Positions 1-7,474 of a stretch of DNA of 7,474 nucleotides are shown piece by piece; positions within the stretch are counted from its first letter, which is position 1; each line of letters starts with the position of its first letter. The stretch is from NCBI GenBank assembly GCA_946478975.1, contig CAMLEO010000318.1, positions 1 through 7,474 on the forward strand. Direction: 5' to 3'. This DNA is from an uncultured Steroidobacter sp. (GTDB lineage: Bacteria > Pseudomonadota > Gammaproteobacteria > Steroidobacterales > Steroidobacteraceae). Under the pieces are notes generated by a model. It saw only the letters and a program-made list of their open reading frames with translations, did no database searches and had not been told where the DNA came from. The position numbers and the translations under genes were made by a program.

Positions 1-1080
1 GGTTCGGTCGATGACGCCGCCGCCCAGGCACTCGTTTTCCCGGTAGAACACCACGTACTGCCCGGGAGTGACCGCACGCTGCGGGCTCGCGAATTCCACC
101 TCGCAGTGGCCGTCCTCGAACACTTCGACGCGGCATTCCTGGTCGGCCTGACGGTAACGCACTTTCGCGGTGCATGCGAAGGTCCTTGCCGGCGCTTCGC
201 CTGCCACCCAGGCCAGCTGCGACGCCCAGGCTTTGTTCCTGAGCAATGCAGGGTGATCGTGGCCTTGCACGACCAGCAGCACGTTGCGCGACAGGTCCTT
301 ATCGGCGACGTACCAAGGCTGCTCACCAGAGTCGTGACGGCCGCCGATGCCCAGGCCCTGACGCTGTCCGAGCGTGTAATACATCAAGCCGCGATGACGG
401 CCGATGCGACCACCTTCGAGCGTTTCGATGTCGCCGGGCTGAGCGGGCAGATATGTTTCCAGGAACTGCGCGAACGGCCGCTCGCCGATGAAGCAGATGC
501 CGGTGCTGTCTTTTTTGTCGAACACCGGCAGCGTCAGCTCGCGCGCCATGCGCCTCACATCGCTCTTCTGCAAGCCGCCGATTGGAAACAATGTGCGCGC
601 CAGGGCATCGCCCGGCATCGCGTGCAGGAAGTAGCTTTGATCCTTGTTCGGATCGAGTCCGCGCAACAGGTTGGCGCGGGAATGTGAAGCATCGTGTTCG
701 ACGCGTGCGTAGTGACCGGTCGCGACCCAATCGGCGCCGAGGCGGCGCGCGTAGTCGTAACAAACGCCGAATTTGATTTCACGATTGCACAGCACGTCGG
801 GGTTCGGCGTGCGGCCGCTGCGATACTCATCGAGAAAGTAACTGAACACCCGCTCGCGGTATTCGCCCGCGAAGCTCACTTTGTGCAGCGGGATGCGCAG
901 CTGCTCGCACACGTGCCGTGCGTCCTGGTAATCCTCGGCGGCCGTGCAATAGCCGTCTTCGTCCTCGTCCCAGTTGCTCATGAACAGCCCCTGGACTTCA
1001 TAGCCCTGCTGTTGCAACAACCAGGCGGTGACGGACGAGTCGACGCCGCCGGACATGCCGACGATGACTAGCTGAGACAT
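1..1080 (-). CDS. mnmA: tRNA-specific 2-thiouridylase MnmA (C-terminal end cut by window edge)
   Basis: MnmA activates U34 in the anticodon of Lys, Glu and Gln tRNAs with ATP and inserts sulfur delivered by the Tus relay, giving the 2-thio group of mnm5s2U; it is cytoplasmic. The 360 codons present have no stop, against 368 residues in E. coli, so only a few C-terminal residues are missing. Visible marks are the PP-loop GMSGGVDSS at residues 8-16, the first catalytic cysteine C98 in [14 protein letters not shown], the second, C196, in [10 protein letters not shown], the tRNA-contact stretch [17 protein letters not shown] near 231-247, and a C-terminal beta-barrel part (about 265-360). The ATG at 1080 places the PP-loop where the family has it; I see no clear Shine-Dalgarno before it. 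It lies 42 bases downstream of nudJ on the same strand and is probably cotranscribed. The identification is very secure. Confidence 0.97.
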   Translation of the reverse strand, partial: MSQLVIVGMSGGVDSSVTAWLLQQQGYEVQGLFMSNWDEDEDGYCTAAEDYQDARHVCEQLRIPLHKVSFAGEYRERVFSYFLDEYRSGRTPNPDVLCNREIKFGVCYDYARRLGADWVATGHYARVEHDASHSRANLLRGLDPNKDQSYFLHAMPGDALARTLFPIGGLQKSDVRRMARELTLPVFDKKDSTGICFIGERPFAQFLETYLPAQPGDIETLEGGRIGRHRGLMYYTLGQRQGLGIGGRHDSGEQPWYVADKDLSRNVLLVVQGHDHPALLRNKAWASQLAWVAGEAPARTFACTAKVRYRQADQECRVEVFEDGHCEVEFASPQRAVTPGQYVVFYRENECLGGGVIDRT

Positions 1081-1122
1081 AGCAGGATAAGTTGCGGGCG
1101 CCGAAGCGTTAGATCAAGCGCT

Positions 1123-1632
1123 TCAGATCAGGCGATTGATCGCGGGGTGTTCCAGCGTGCGGGCACGCATTTCGGGCGACAGCACGCCATCCTTGAGCAC
1201 GTGCTTGGCGACATCCAGCGGATAGCGGGTGCCATCCAGGTAATCGTCGATACAACGAAGCACCATCGGGCTGCGCAGGCGGGCAGAACGGGCGACGATC
1301 TGATCGCGAGTGAGCCACACGGCGCGTTCGATGCCGCGATCCAGGGGGCGGGTCGGATCGTGCTCGGTGACCTCACCCATGTACGTGACCCGCAGGAAGC
1401 TGCGCTGACGCTCGGTCTGCTCCCACAAATAGATGCCGATCAATGCTTGCGGACGGAAAGTCCAGGCAGTTTCTTCGAGCGTTTCGCGGACTACGGCGTC
1501 GATGAATTGCTCGCCGCGCTCGACGTGGCCTGCAGGCTGGTTGAACACCATTCGATTGGCCACCCGTTCCTCGACCAGCAGGAACTGACCGTCGCGTTCG
1601 ACGACGGCGGCGACGGTGAGGTCAGGGCGCAA
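1123..1632 (-). CDS. nudJ: NudJ-type Nudix phosphatase/pyrophosphohydrolase
   Basis: This is a small Nudix hydrolase of 169 residues (E. coli NudJ has 153). E. coli NudJ acts on nucleoside tri- and diphosphates and on the thiamin precursor HMP-PP. Matching features are the start RPDLTVAAVVERDGQFLLVEE, the NQPAGHVERGE segment and the late LRSPMVLRCIDDYLDGTRYPLD, all close to E. coli NudJ. The Nudix box runs from G35 to about W57: G35-x5-E41-x7-R49-E50-x2-E53-E54. The metal-binding glutamates are intact, but Ala56 stands where the consensus has Gly. The start taken is TTG at 1632. The frame stays open only to a stop at 1666-1668, with no ATG or GTG in that stretch, so a non-ATG start seems needed. 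On the minus strand TATACT at 1650-1645 looks like a -10 box but has no convincing -35. It sits 93 bases after purB and 42 before mnmA; nudJ next to mnmA is also the E. coli arrangement. Confidence 0.9.
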   Translation of the reverse strand: MRPDLTVAAVVERDGQFLLVEERVANRMVFNQPAGHVERGEQFIDAVVRETLEETAWTFRPQALIGIYLWEQTERQRSFLRVTYMGEVTEHDPTRPLDRGIERAVWLTRDQIVARSARLRSPMVLRCIDDYLDGTRYPLDVAKHVLKDGVLSPEMRARTLEHPAINRLI

Positions 1633-1725
1633 GGTCTTGATGCGAGTATAGCGATGGCCGCCGAATCATTTGTGATGTTAATCAAGCTATTGGCAGACGA
1701 TGATGAAGCCCGTTGTGGGCCACGT

Positions 1726-3234
<1,509 letters not shown>

Positions 3235-3264
3235 AGCGGTGGTACATACACGCGAAGGTGGCTT

Positions 3265-4668
3265 ATGGCGAACGACGACTTTCGCATCGAAAAGGACAGC
3301 TTTGGCGAGCTGCAGGTACCGAGCGACGCGCTGTGGGGCGCGCAAACGCAGCGTGCCGTGGAAAACTTTCCTATCAGCGGCTTGCGCATGCCCAGAGATT
3401 TCATACGTGCCCTCGCGTTGATCAAATGGGCGGCAGCCACGGCCAATCTCGAACTGGGTTCGCTGGATGCGAAGCGAGCCGCCGCCATACAGAAAGCCGC
3501 GCTCGAAGTCGCCGACGGGCAACACGACCGGCACTTTCCCATCGACGTGTTTCAGACCGGTTCGGGCACCAGCAGCAATATGAATGCCAACGAGGTGATT
3601 GCGCACCTCGCGTCGACGTTTGCGGGCGTGCCGGTGCATCCGAACGATCAGGTCAACATGGGCCAGAGCTCGAATGACGTCATTCCCTCCGCGATCCACG
3701 TCAGCGCGTTGCTCGGCATCGAGCAGCAGCTGCTGCCGGCGTTGAAGCATGTGGCATCGACCATCGATCGTCGCATCACTGAGATCGGTGAGATTGTCAA
3801 AACCGGGCGCACCCATTTGATGGATGCAATGCCGGTGACGCTCGGCCAGGAGATGAGCGGCTGGCGCACGCAGATCGAACATGGCAGCGCGCGAGTGATG
3901 TCGTCGCGCGTACGTTTGCAAGCAATCGCGTTGGGCGGCACGGCCGTAGGCACGGGCGTGAATGCGCATCCAGAATTCGCAACGCGAGCCTGTCGTCATC
4001 TGTCAACACGATGTGGCATGGAGCTGAAGCCCAGCGCCAATTACTTCGAAGCGATGTCCGCACAGGATTCGGCGGTCGAGTTGTCCGGGCAACTGCGGAC
4101 CCTCGCGGTGTCGCTGATGAAGATCGCCAACGACCTGCGCTGGATGAACAGCGGGCCGCTCGCGGGCCTCGGCGAGATTGCGTTGCCGGCGCTGCAGCCG
4201 GGCAGCAGCATCATGCCGGGCAAAGTGAATCCGGTGATTCCTGAAGCAGTGACGATGGTTGCTGCGCAGGTCATCGGTAACGACGCAACCATCGCGGTCG
4301 CCGGACAGTCGGGCAATTTTCAACTCAACGTGATGTTGCCGGTGATTGCATATAACCTGCTCCAGAGCATCGAACTGCTCGGCAGCGCCAGCCGCACGCT
4401 CGCGGACTCGACGCTGGCCGGCTTCAAGGTCAACGAGTCGCGCATCGGCGAAGCGCTGAACCGCAATCCGATCCTGGTGACCGCGCTCAATCCCGTCATC
4501 GGCTACGAAGCCGGCGCCAAGATCGCCAAAGAGGCGTACGCGACGGGACGCCCGATCAAAGATGTGGCCGCGGAGAACACCAAGCTGTCGCCGGAGGAGC
4601 TGGCGAAGTATCTTGATCCGCGCGAGCTGACGAAGGCTGGTGGCAAAACAGAGGGTGGTGGTGGTTAA
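3265..4668 (+). CDS. fumC: Class II fumarate hydratase FumC
   Basis: FumC reversibly hydrates fumarate to L-malate in the TCA cycle; class II enzymes are iron-free, oxygen-stable cytoplasmic tetramers. From the ATG at 3265 the protein has 467 residues, the same as E. coli FumC. The frame is open further up, to a GTG at 3142, but that part only reads through the repeat element; the inner ATG has an AAGG-type Shine-Dalgarno (3254-3257) and begins with the family-typical DFRIEKDSFGELQVP. Marks: WGAQTQRAVENFPIS (24-38), TGSGTSSNMNANEV (98-111), GQSSNDVIPSA (133-143), GRTHLMDAMPVTLGQE with catalytic His184, and GSSIMPGKVNPV (313-324) carrying the active-site serine. The tail ends KTEGGGG, low-complexity and of no obvious function, where the next gene begins inside it. 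FumC removes the fumarate made by the divergently encoded PurB, and both belong to the same superfamily. Confidence 0.97.
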   Translation: MANDDFRIEKDSFGELQVPSDALWGAQTQRAVENFPISGLRMPRDFIRALALIKWAAATANLELGSLDAKRAAAIQKAALEVADGQHDRHFPIDVFQTGSGTSSNMNANEVIAHLASTFAGVPVHPNDQVNMGQSSNDVIPSAIHVSALLGIEQQLLPALKHVASTIDRRITEIGEIVKTGRTHLMDAMPVTLGQEMSGWRTQIEHGSARVMSSRVRLQAIALGGTAVGTGVNAHPEFATRACRHLSTRCGMELKPSANYFEAMSAQDSAVELSGQLRTLAVSLMKIANDLRWMNSGPLAGLGEIALPALQPGSSIMPGKVNPVIPEAVTMVAAQVIGNDATIAVAGQSGNFQLNVMLPVIAYNLLQSIELLGSASRTLADSTLAGFKVNESRIGEALNRNPILVTALNPVIGYEAGAKIAKEAYATGRPIKDVAAENTKLSPEELAKYLDPRELTKAGGKTEGGGG

Positions 4669-5296
4669 TCTCGATCGGCTGGCTTTGCGGCGGCTCATAG
4701 AAGAACGGTTGAAGGACTCGCGCGCAGCACCGGATCCGACCAATGCGGTGCCGGCAGGTTTTTCAGCGCAGGACGTCGAATCGATTCGCGCATTCTTTCC
4801 GGCATCTCCGGCGGCAGCCGCCGTGCTCGTGCCGATCGTGGATCACGAGAGCGGCCTGACGGTGCTGTTTACTCAGCGTGCGACTCATCTGAAGAATCAT
4901 GCGGGGCAGATCAGCTTTCCCGGCGGCCGCGTCGAGCCCACTGATCTGAATCCGCTGGAAGCGGCGTTGCGAGAAACCGAGGAGGAAATCGGGCTCGGGC
5001 GCGAGCACATTACGTTCGTCGGCTATCTCGAACCGCAGCTGGTGCTGTCGGGCTTCTGGGTGACACCGGTGGTCGCCTTCGTGCAGCCTGGATTCGAGTT
5101 GCGCCTGGACGATCGTGAAGTGGACACTGCGTTCGAAGTGCCGCTGCTGCATATCTTGAATGAAGCGAACCATCGCTCGCGCGAACGCAAATTAGGCGAG
5201 GTGTCGGTGACGGTGTACGACATCCCTTATGAGAATCACAACATCTGGGGCGCGACCGCGGGCATGCTGATGTCTTTCTACCGACTGCTAAAGTGA
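4640..5296 (+). CDS. nudL: NudL-type CoA pyrophosphatase (Nudix)
   Basis: This Nudix hydrolase belongs to the CoA pyrophosphatase group (YeaB/NudL, Pcd1-like), which split CoA and its derivatives into phosphopantetheine and 3',5'-ADP. That substrate is inferred from the extra CoA-binding motif just before the Nudix box: LFTQRATHLKNHAGQISFPGG (76-96), the UPF0035-type signature. The box itself follows as GRVEP.DLNPLEAALRETEEEIGL (96-119) with R111, E112, E115 and E116 in place. The given length is 218 residues against about 190 in E. coli. The start is uncertain: GTG at 4640 lies inside fumC, and a run of three GTG codons at 4655, 4658 and 4661 follows GAGG (4651-4654), so a start at 4661 (211 residues) is equally likely. 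Either way it overlaps the fumC stop and is probably translationally coupled. It overlaps the mazG GTG by four bases. Family assignment is firm; substrate is by similarity. Confidence 0.92.
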   Translation: MAKQRVVVVNLDRLALRRLIEERLKDSRAAPDPTNAVPAGFSAQDVESIRAFFPASPAAAAVLVPIVDHESGLTVLFTQRATHLKNHAGQISFPGGRVEPTDLNPLEAALRETEEEIGLGREHITFVGYLEPQLVLSGFWVTPVVAFVQPGFELRLDDREVDTAFEVPLLHILNEANHRSRERKLGEVSVTVYDIPYENHNIWGATAGMLMSFYRLLK

Positions 5297-6108
5297 GCGC
5301 CATGGCCATCCAGCGACTGCTCGACATCATGGCCCGCCTGCGGGATCCGCAGCGCGGCTGCCCGTGGGACTTGGAACAAAACTTCCAGACCATCGCGCCG
5401 TACACGGTCGAAGAAGCTTATGAGGTCGCCGACGCGATCGAGCGCGACGACAAGGCATCGTTGCGAGACGAACTCGGCGATCTGCTGTTCCAAGTGGTGT
5501 TTCATTCCCAGATGGCAAAAGAGCAGGGCGCGTTCGCCTTCGACGACGTGGTCAATGCGATTTGCGACAAGATGGAGCGGCGTCATCCGCACGTGTTCGG
5601 AACGGCGCAAATCGACAACGCGCACGCTCAAACTGTCGCGTGGGAGGAGCAGAAGCGTCGCGAACGTGAGCAGAAGAGTTCCAGCGTGCTCGACGATGTG
5701 CCGCTCGCGCTGCCCGCACTCACACGCGCCAACAAGCTCGGCAAGCGCGCGGCGCAAGTTGGATTCGAGTGGTCGGATGTGAATGGCGCGCTCGACAAGC
5801 TCGACGAGGAGATCGCCGAATTCAAAGCCGAGGTGCGCTCGCACTTTTGCTTGCAGTCGGACAGCCAGCAGCAGCGCCTCGCCGCCGAACTCGGCGACGT
5901 GCTCTTTTGCGTCGTCAATGTATGCCGCTATCTCAAGATCGATCCGGAAGCGGCGCTCAAGAACACCAACGCGAGCTTCGAGCGGCGTTTCCGCTACGTC
6001 GAGCAAGGCCTGCGCGCGCAGGGCAAAACACCTCAACAGGCCACGCTGGCCGAGATGGATCGGCTGTGGGACGAGAGCAAAGCCCAGGAACGCCGCCGCG
6101 ATGGCTGA
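5293..6108 (+). CDS. mazG: Nucleoside triphosphate pyrophosphohydrolase MazG
   Basis: MazG hydrolyses NTPs and dNTPs to the monophosphate plus PPi. In E. coli it clears non-canonical nucleotides and can lower ppGpp during starvation. The protein has 271 residues from the GTG at 5293 or 268 from ATG 5302; E. coli MazG has 263. It shows the duplicated MazG fold. The N-terminal repeat has RLRDPQRGCPWD (15-26), EE..E at E40/E41/E44 and ELGD at 60-63; the C-terminal repeat has EE..E at E172/E173/E176 and ELGD at 199-202. These acidic residues bind Mg2+. The lone HPHVFG (98-103) joins the halves as in E. coli. GTGA at 5293-5296 joins the nudL stop to the first possible mazG start, suggesting coupling; ATG 5302 gives the more usual N terminus MAIQRLLDIMARLRDP. 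The stop is 12 bases before element copy 2. Confidence 0.96.
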   Translation: MSAMAIQRLLDIMARLRDPQRGCPWDLEQNFQTIAPYTVEEAYEVADAIERDDKASLRDELGDLLFQVVFHSQMAKEQGAFAFDDVVNAICDKMERRHPHVFGTAQIDNAHAQTVAWEEQKRREREQKSSSVLDDVPLALPALTRANKLGKRAAQVGFEWSDVNGALDKLDEEIAEFKAEVRSHFCLQSDSQQQRLAAELGDVLFCVVNVCRYLKIDPEAALKNTNASFERRFRYVEQGLRAQGKTPQQATLAEMDRLWDESKAQERRRDG

Positions 6109-6120
6109 TCAACGCCACCC

Positions 6121-6225
6121 GGGTACATGGACGTACCCCGCCGCCACGGGCGGCGGTTTCGAGCAAAAACCACGCTTTTTGCTCGAAACGCGCGAGTCGT
6201 GACAGGAGTCCGATCTCGCGCCTCC
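6121..6225 (+). repeat. Structured intergenic element, copy 2 (after mazG)
   Basis: This copy folds more perfectly than copy 1. P1: GGGTAC (6121-6126) with GTACCC (6133-6138), loop ATGGAC. P2: CCGCCGCC (6138-6145) with GGCGGCGG (6149-6156). P3: a perfect 14-pair stem, GTTTCGAGCAAAAA (6156-6169) with 6176-6189, loop CCACGC. P4: GCGCGAG (6190-6196) with CTCGCGC (6215-6221), continued inward by TCG/CGA and GAC/GTC, two bulged T's (6200, 6214), apical loop AGGA (6204-6207). P2 shares one base with its neighbours, so the stems are almost contiguous. Compared with copy 1, P3 has a different and longer stem around the same AAAACCACGC, and P4 has A6195-T6216 where copy 1 has C-G. It starts 12 bases after the mazG stop and could also end mazG transcripts, but no T-run follows any stem, so it is not a standard intrinsic terminator. 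Confidence 0.85.
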
Positions 6226-6236
6226 AAGAATTCAGG

Positions 6237-6296
6237 ATGCATTCATGGCTCCGGACCTACCGTGTCAGCCATGCTCCTAGGGAGCTAAGTGGATGA
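6237..6296 (+). CDS. Possible 19-residue leader peptide (uORF)
   Basis: ATG at 6237 opens a 19-codon frame (MHSWLRTYRVSHAPRELSG) whose TGA at 6294-6296 overlaps the ATG at 6293, the outer start of the following gene, as ATGA. That overlap is typical of coupled translation. No good Shine-Dalgarno precedes it, the peptide resembles nothing I know, and a frame this short is common by chance. I list it only because of the overlap and because it runs through two of the leader hairpins. Confidence 0.2.
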   Translation: MHSWLRTYRVSHAPRELSG

Positions 6297-6323
6297 CCAA
6301 GCCGATGTTTTGGGAGACCCAAA
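6244..6323 (+). promoter_or_regulatory. Folded leader with two hairpins over the ribosome binding sites
   Basis: Three further inverted repeats follow element copy 2. CATGGCT (6244-6250) pairs with AGCCATG (6267-6273), with GAC/GTC inside. GCTCC (6273-6277) pairs with GGAGC (6281-6285), which hides the GGAG that would serve ATG 6293. TTTGGG (6309-6314) pairs with CCCAAA (6318-6323), which covers the GGGAG (6312-6316) serving ATG 6323 and the first base of that codon. Each candidate start thus has its own Shine-Dalgarno in a hairpin, a layout fitting translational control. The pairing is seen directly; the regulation is inferred. Confidence 0.45.
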
Positions 6324-6877
6324 TGAGCGCGGTTCGCATTGTGATGGCGGCTACAGGTGTGTTGGTTACCGGCGTTGCGCTGGCGACACCGCCGCATGCC
6401 CGTTACGAGCGCAGTTCCTCCTCGGAATACGATTACGCCCAGGTCACGCATGTCCAGCCGATCGTCCGGCAGGTGCGCGTGGAGACGCCGAACCGCGAGT
6501 GCTATGACGACACGCGTTACGTCGAGGACCGCCCGCACATCTCCGATCCGGATGTGGGCGGCCGGACCTTGGTCGGCGCCATCATCGGCGGCGTCGTGGG
6601 ACATCAGTTTGGCAGCGGCCGGGGTCGGGATGCGGCCACGGTCGCGGGTGCAGCCATCGGCGCGGGGGTGGGTTACGACTCGGCCGCGCGCCGTTCAGCT
6701 TCGGTGCATGAAGAAATAGTTCAGCGTTGCGAAGTCCGATATGAGAATCGGTACGAAGAGCGTGTTGACGGGTATCGGGTGACTTACGAGTACAACGGTC
6801 GTGAATATACGACCCGCCTGCCGTACGACCCCGGTTCTCGCATTCGGGTCAGGGTGGCCGTCGCCGTGGCCGAATGA
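6323..6877 (+). CDS. Secreted glycine-zipper (2TM) envelope protein
   Basis: This is an exported protein of the glycine-zipper 2TM group (17 kDa surface antigen/SlyB-like relatives); members sit in the outer envelope, but no precise activity is known. From ATG 6323 it has 184 residues. A signal peptide covers about 1-21 (Arg5, then IVMAATGVLVTGVALA, cleavage likely after ALA). No lipobox cysteine is seen, unlike true lipoprotein members. Residues 83-119 form the zipper: LVGAIIGGVVGHQFGSGRG, then DAATVAGAAIGAGVGYDSA, two GxxxG-rich helices with a short turn. A C-terminal part rich in Tyr and Arg (136-180) has VDGYRVTYEYNGREYTTRLPYDPGSRI, common to the group. Cys60 and Cys136 could form a disulfide. 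The alternative start at 6293 adds ten residues (MTKPMFWETQ) ahead of the signal peptide and fits less well, though it also has a Shine-Dalgarno. It follows a long folded leader and is separated from mazG by 214 bases. Confidence 0.85.
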   Translation: MSAVRIVMAATGVLVTGVALATPPHARYERSSSSEYDYAQVTHVQPIVRQVRVETPNRECYDDTRYVEDRPHISDPDVGGRTLVGAIIGGVVGHQFGSGRGRDAATVAGAAIGAGVGYDSAARRSASVHEEIVQRCEVRYENRYEERVDGYRVTYEYNGREYTTRLPYDPGSRIRVRVAVAVAE

Positions 6878-6980
6878 GGCGGGAATTGGTTCAAAGATTC
6901 GCGCCTTCCAACAGGAGTTTCTCCAAAGGTTGCGCGGTGGGACGTGAACATGCGTCGCACCGTGCGTACACTTAGACCCC
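6878..6980 (+). promoter_or_regulatory. Short intergenic region with candidate promoter for the PepSY gene
   Basis: This 103-base gap has no gene. At 6967-6972 TACACT resembles a -10 box, with a poor -35 (GTGAAC, 6944-6949) 17 bases upstream. Its predicted start site falls at about 6979-6981, on the ATG of the next gene, which has no Shine-Dalgarno. Further up, CAAC-A-GGAG-TTT-CTCC-AAAG-GTTG (6909-6932) forms an interrupted hairpin without a T-run, so I do not call it a terminator. Confidence 0.25.
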
Positions 6981-7274
6981 ATGCGCACTGCTTGGCACTT
7001 AGCATTGGTTCTTCTCTCGCTGCTGACGGCGGTTCCGACCGTCCCGGCACAGGAGTTGATCGATCGCCGGCAGCGGAACGAGCATCGCATCGAACCGTCG
7101 GGTCTATCGCTCGACCAGGCCGTGGAGATGGCGCAACGACGCTATAACGCCAAGGCCGTCCGGGCGGAGACCATTCGACAGGGTGACCGGCAGGTCCACC
7201 AGATTCGCCTGCTCGCCGCTGATGGCAAGGTATACAACGTGCGTGTGGATGCAGAATCTGGAGCAATGCACTGA
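6981..7274 (+). CDS. Periplasmic PepSY-domain protein
   Basis: This 97-residue protein has a signal peptide (MRTAWHLALVLLSLLTAVPTVPA, shown in two runs: positive Arg2, hydrophobic 5-21, likely cleavage after Ala23) and one PepSY domain. In the domain, SLDQAVEMAQRRYNAKAV (43-60) forms the helix, then the strand residues 73-79 and the closing VYNVRVDAESGAM (84-96), the typical PepSY ending. PepSY domains are thought to modulate peptidases or sense periplasmic signals; the exact role here is unknown. Its stop is 3 bases before the start of a response regulator, an arrangement often seen before PhoP/QseB-like two-component pairs, suggesting it adjusts the sensor kinase or is a target of the system. 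ATG 6981 lacks a Shine-Dalgarno; the start is chosen because it begins the signal peptide. Confidence 0.85.
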   Translation: MRTAWHLALVLLSLLTAVPTVPAQELIDRRQRNEHRIEPSGLSLDQAVEMAQRRYNAKAVRAETIRQGDRQVHQIRLLAADGKVYNVRVDAESGAMH

Positions 7275-7277
7275 TCC

Positions 7278-7474
7278 ATGCGCATCCTAATAGTGGAAGA
7301 CGAACAGACCCTGCGTGAATCCATCGTCGAACAGCTGCAGCAGCACAGCTTCAATGTGGATGCCGCTGCCGACGGCGAGGAAGGACTTTACTGCGGGCGG
7401 GAATATGCACTCGACCTCGCGATCATCGATCTGGGGTTGCCGAAGCTGCCCGGGCTCGAGCTGATCAAACAGCT
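7278..7474 (+). CDS. Two-component response regulator, receiver domain (cut by window edge)
   Basis: The visible 65 residues are the first half of a CheY-like receiver domain, MRILIVEDEQTLRESI onward. Acidic residues E7, D8 and E9 form the Mg2+ pocket, and D51 in LAIIDLGLPKLPG is the phosphate acceptor. The wording LIVEDE...DLGLPKLPGLELI is typical of the OmpR/PhoP group, so a winged-helix DNA-binding domain and then a histidine kinase gene are expected beyond the edge, but neither can be seen. The ATG at 7278 has only a distant GGAG (7260-7263), so translation is probably coupled to the PepSY gene, whose stop is 3 bases upstream. Confidence 0.93.
   Translation, partial: MRILIVEDEQTLRESIVEQLQQHSFNVDAAADGEEGLYCGREYALDLAIIDLGLPKLPGLELIKQ

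Noticed and set aside
1103..1124. GAAGCG/CGCTTC inverted repeat between nudJ and mnmA
   Set aside because: Six pairs with a 10-base loop overlapping the nudJ stop, no T-run; too weak to call a terminator or site.
4003..4743. Antisense frame across the end of fumC and start of nudL (246 codons)
   Set aside because: It covers two firmly identified genes on the other strand and shows no family motif.
5278..6036. Long open frame antisense to mazG (252 codons)
   Set aside because: It lies wholly opposite a well-identified gene and is rich in residues expected from complementing Leu/Glu/Arg codons.
6156..6189. Perfect 14-pair hairpin as an intrinsic terminator of mazG
   Set aside because: No T-run follows the stem on either strand, and the T's are inside the stem; its counterpart in copy 1 lies upstream of genes, so a standard terminator role is not supported.

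Overview
The window reads as ordinary chromosome of a GC-rich gammaproteobacterium. Signs of this are E. coli-like MnmA, NudJ, PurB, FumC, NudL and MazG proteins, a glycine-zipper envelope protein, and a PepSY gene placed directly before a response regulator. A member of the Xanthomonadales/Nevskiales/Steroidobacteraceae side of the class is my guess, not something the sequence proves. No mobile element, CRISPR array, tRNA or rRNA is visible.

Layout. Positions 1-3096 are a minus-strand block transcribed purB -> nudJ -> mnmA, with mnmA running off the left edge a few residues before its stop. Positions 3097-3264 are a divergent intergenic region. Positions 3265-6108 are a tight plus-strand block, fumC -> nudL (CoA pyrophosphatase) -> mazG, with overlapping gene ends. 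Positions 6109-6322 are a long, strongly folded non-coding leader before a secreted glycine-zipper protein (to 6877). From 6981 a PepSY-domain protein is followed after 3 bases by a response regulator that runs off the right edge.

Functionally the core genes serve nucleotide metabolism and housekeeping. PurB releases fumarate in AMP synthesis and the divergent FumC consumes fumarate. NudJ, NudL and MazG are three separate nucleotide-diphosphate or triphosphate cleaning hydrolases. MnmA makes 2-thiouridine in tRNA. The right end is an envelope and sensing section.

The main unexpected item is a repeated, structured non-coding element of about 105-114 bases present twice: on the minus strand at 3121-3234 (purB/fumC intergenic) and on the plus strand at 6121-6225 (after mazG, before the glycine-zipper gene). 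The copies share both ends and the core AAAACCACGC, while the intervening stems differ in sequence yet still pair. There is one clean compensatory base-pair change and two G.U pairs that favour the same RNA sense. Two of its hairpin loops carry GGA. The first resembles the CsrA/RsmA consensus and the AYGGAY loops of the TwoAYGGAY motif. This looks like a dispersed RNA element of this lineage and is the best candidate here for something undescribed.
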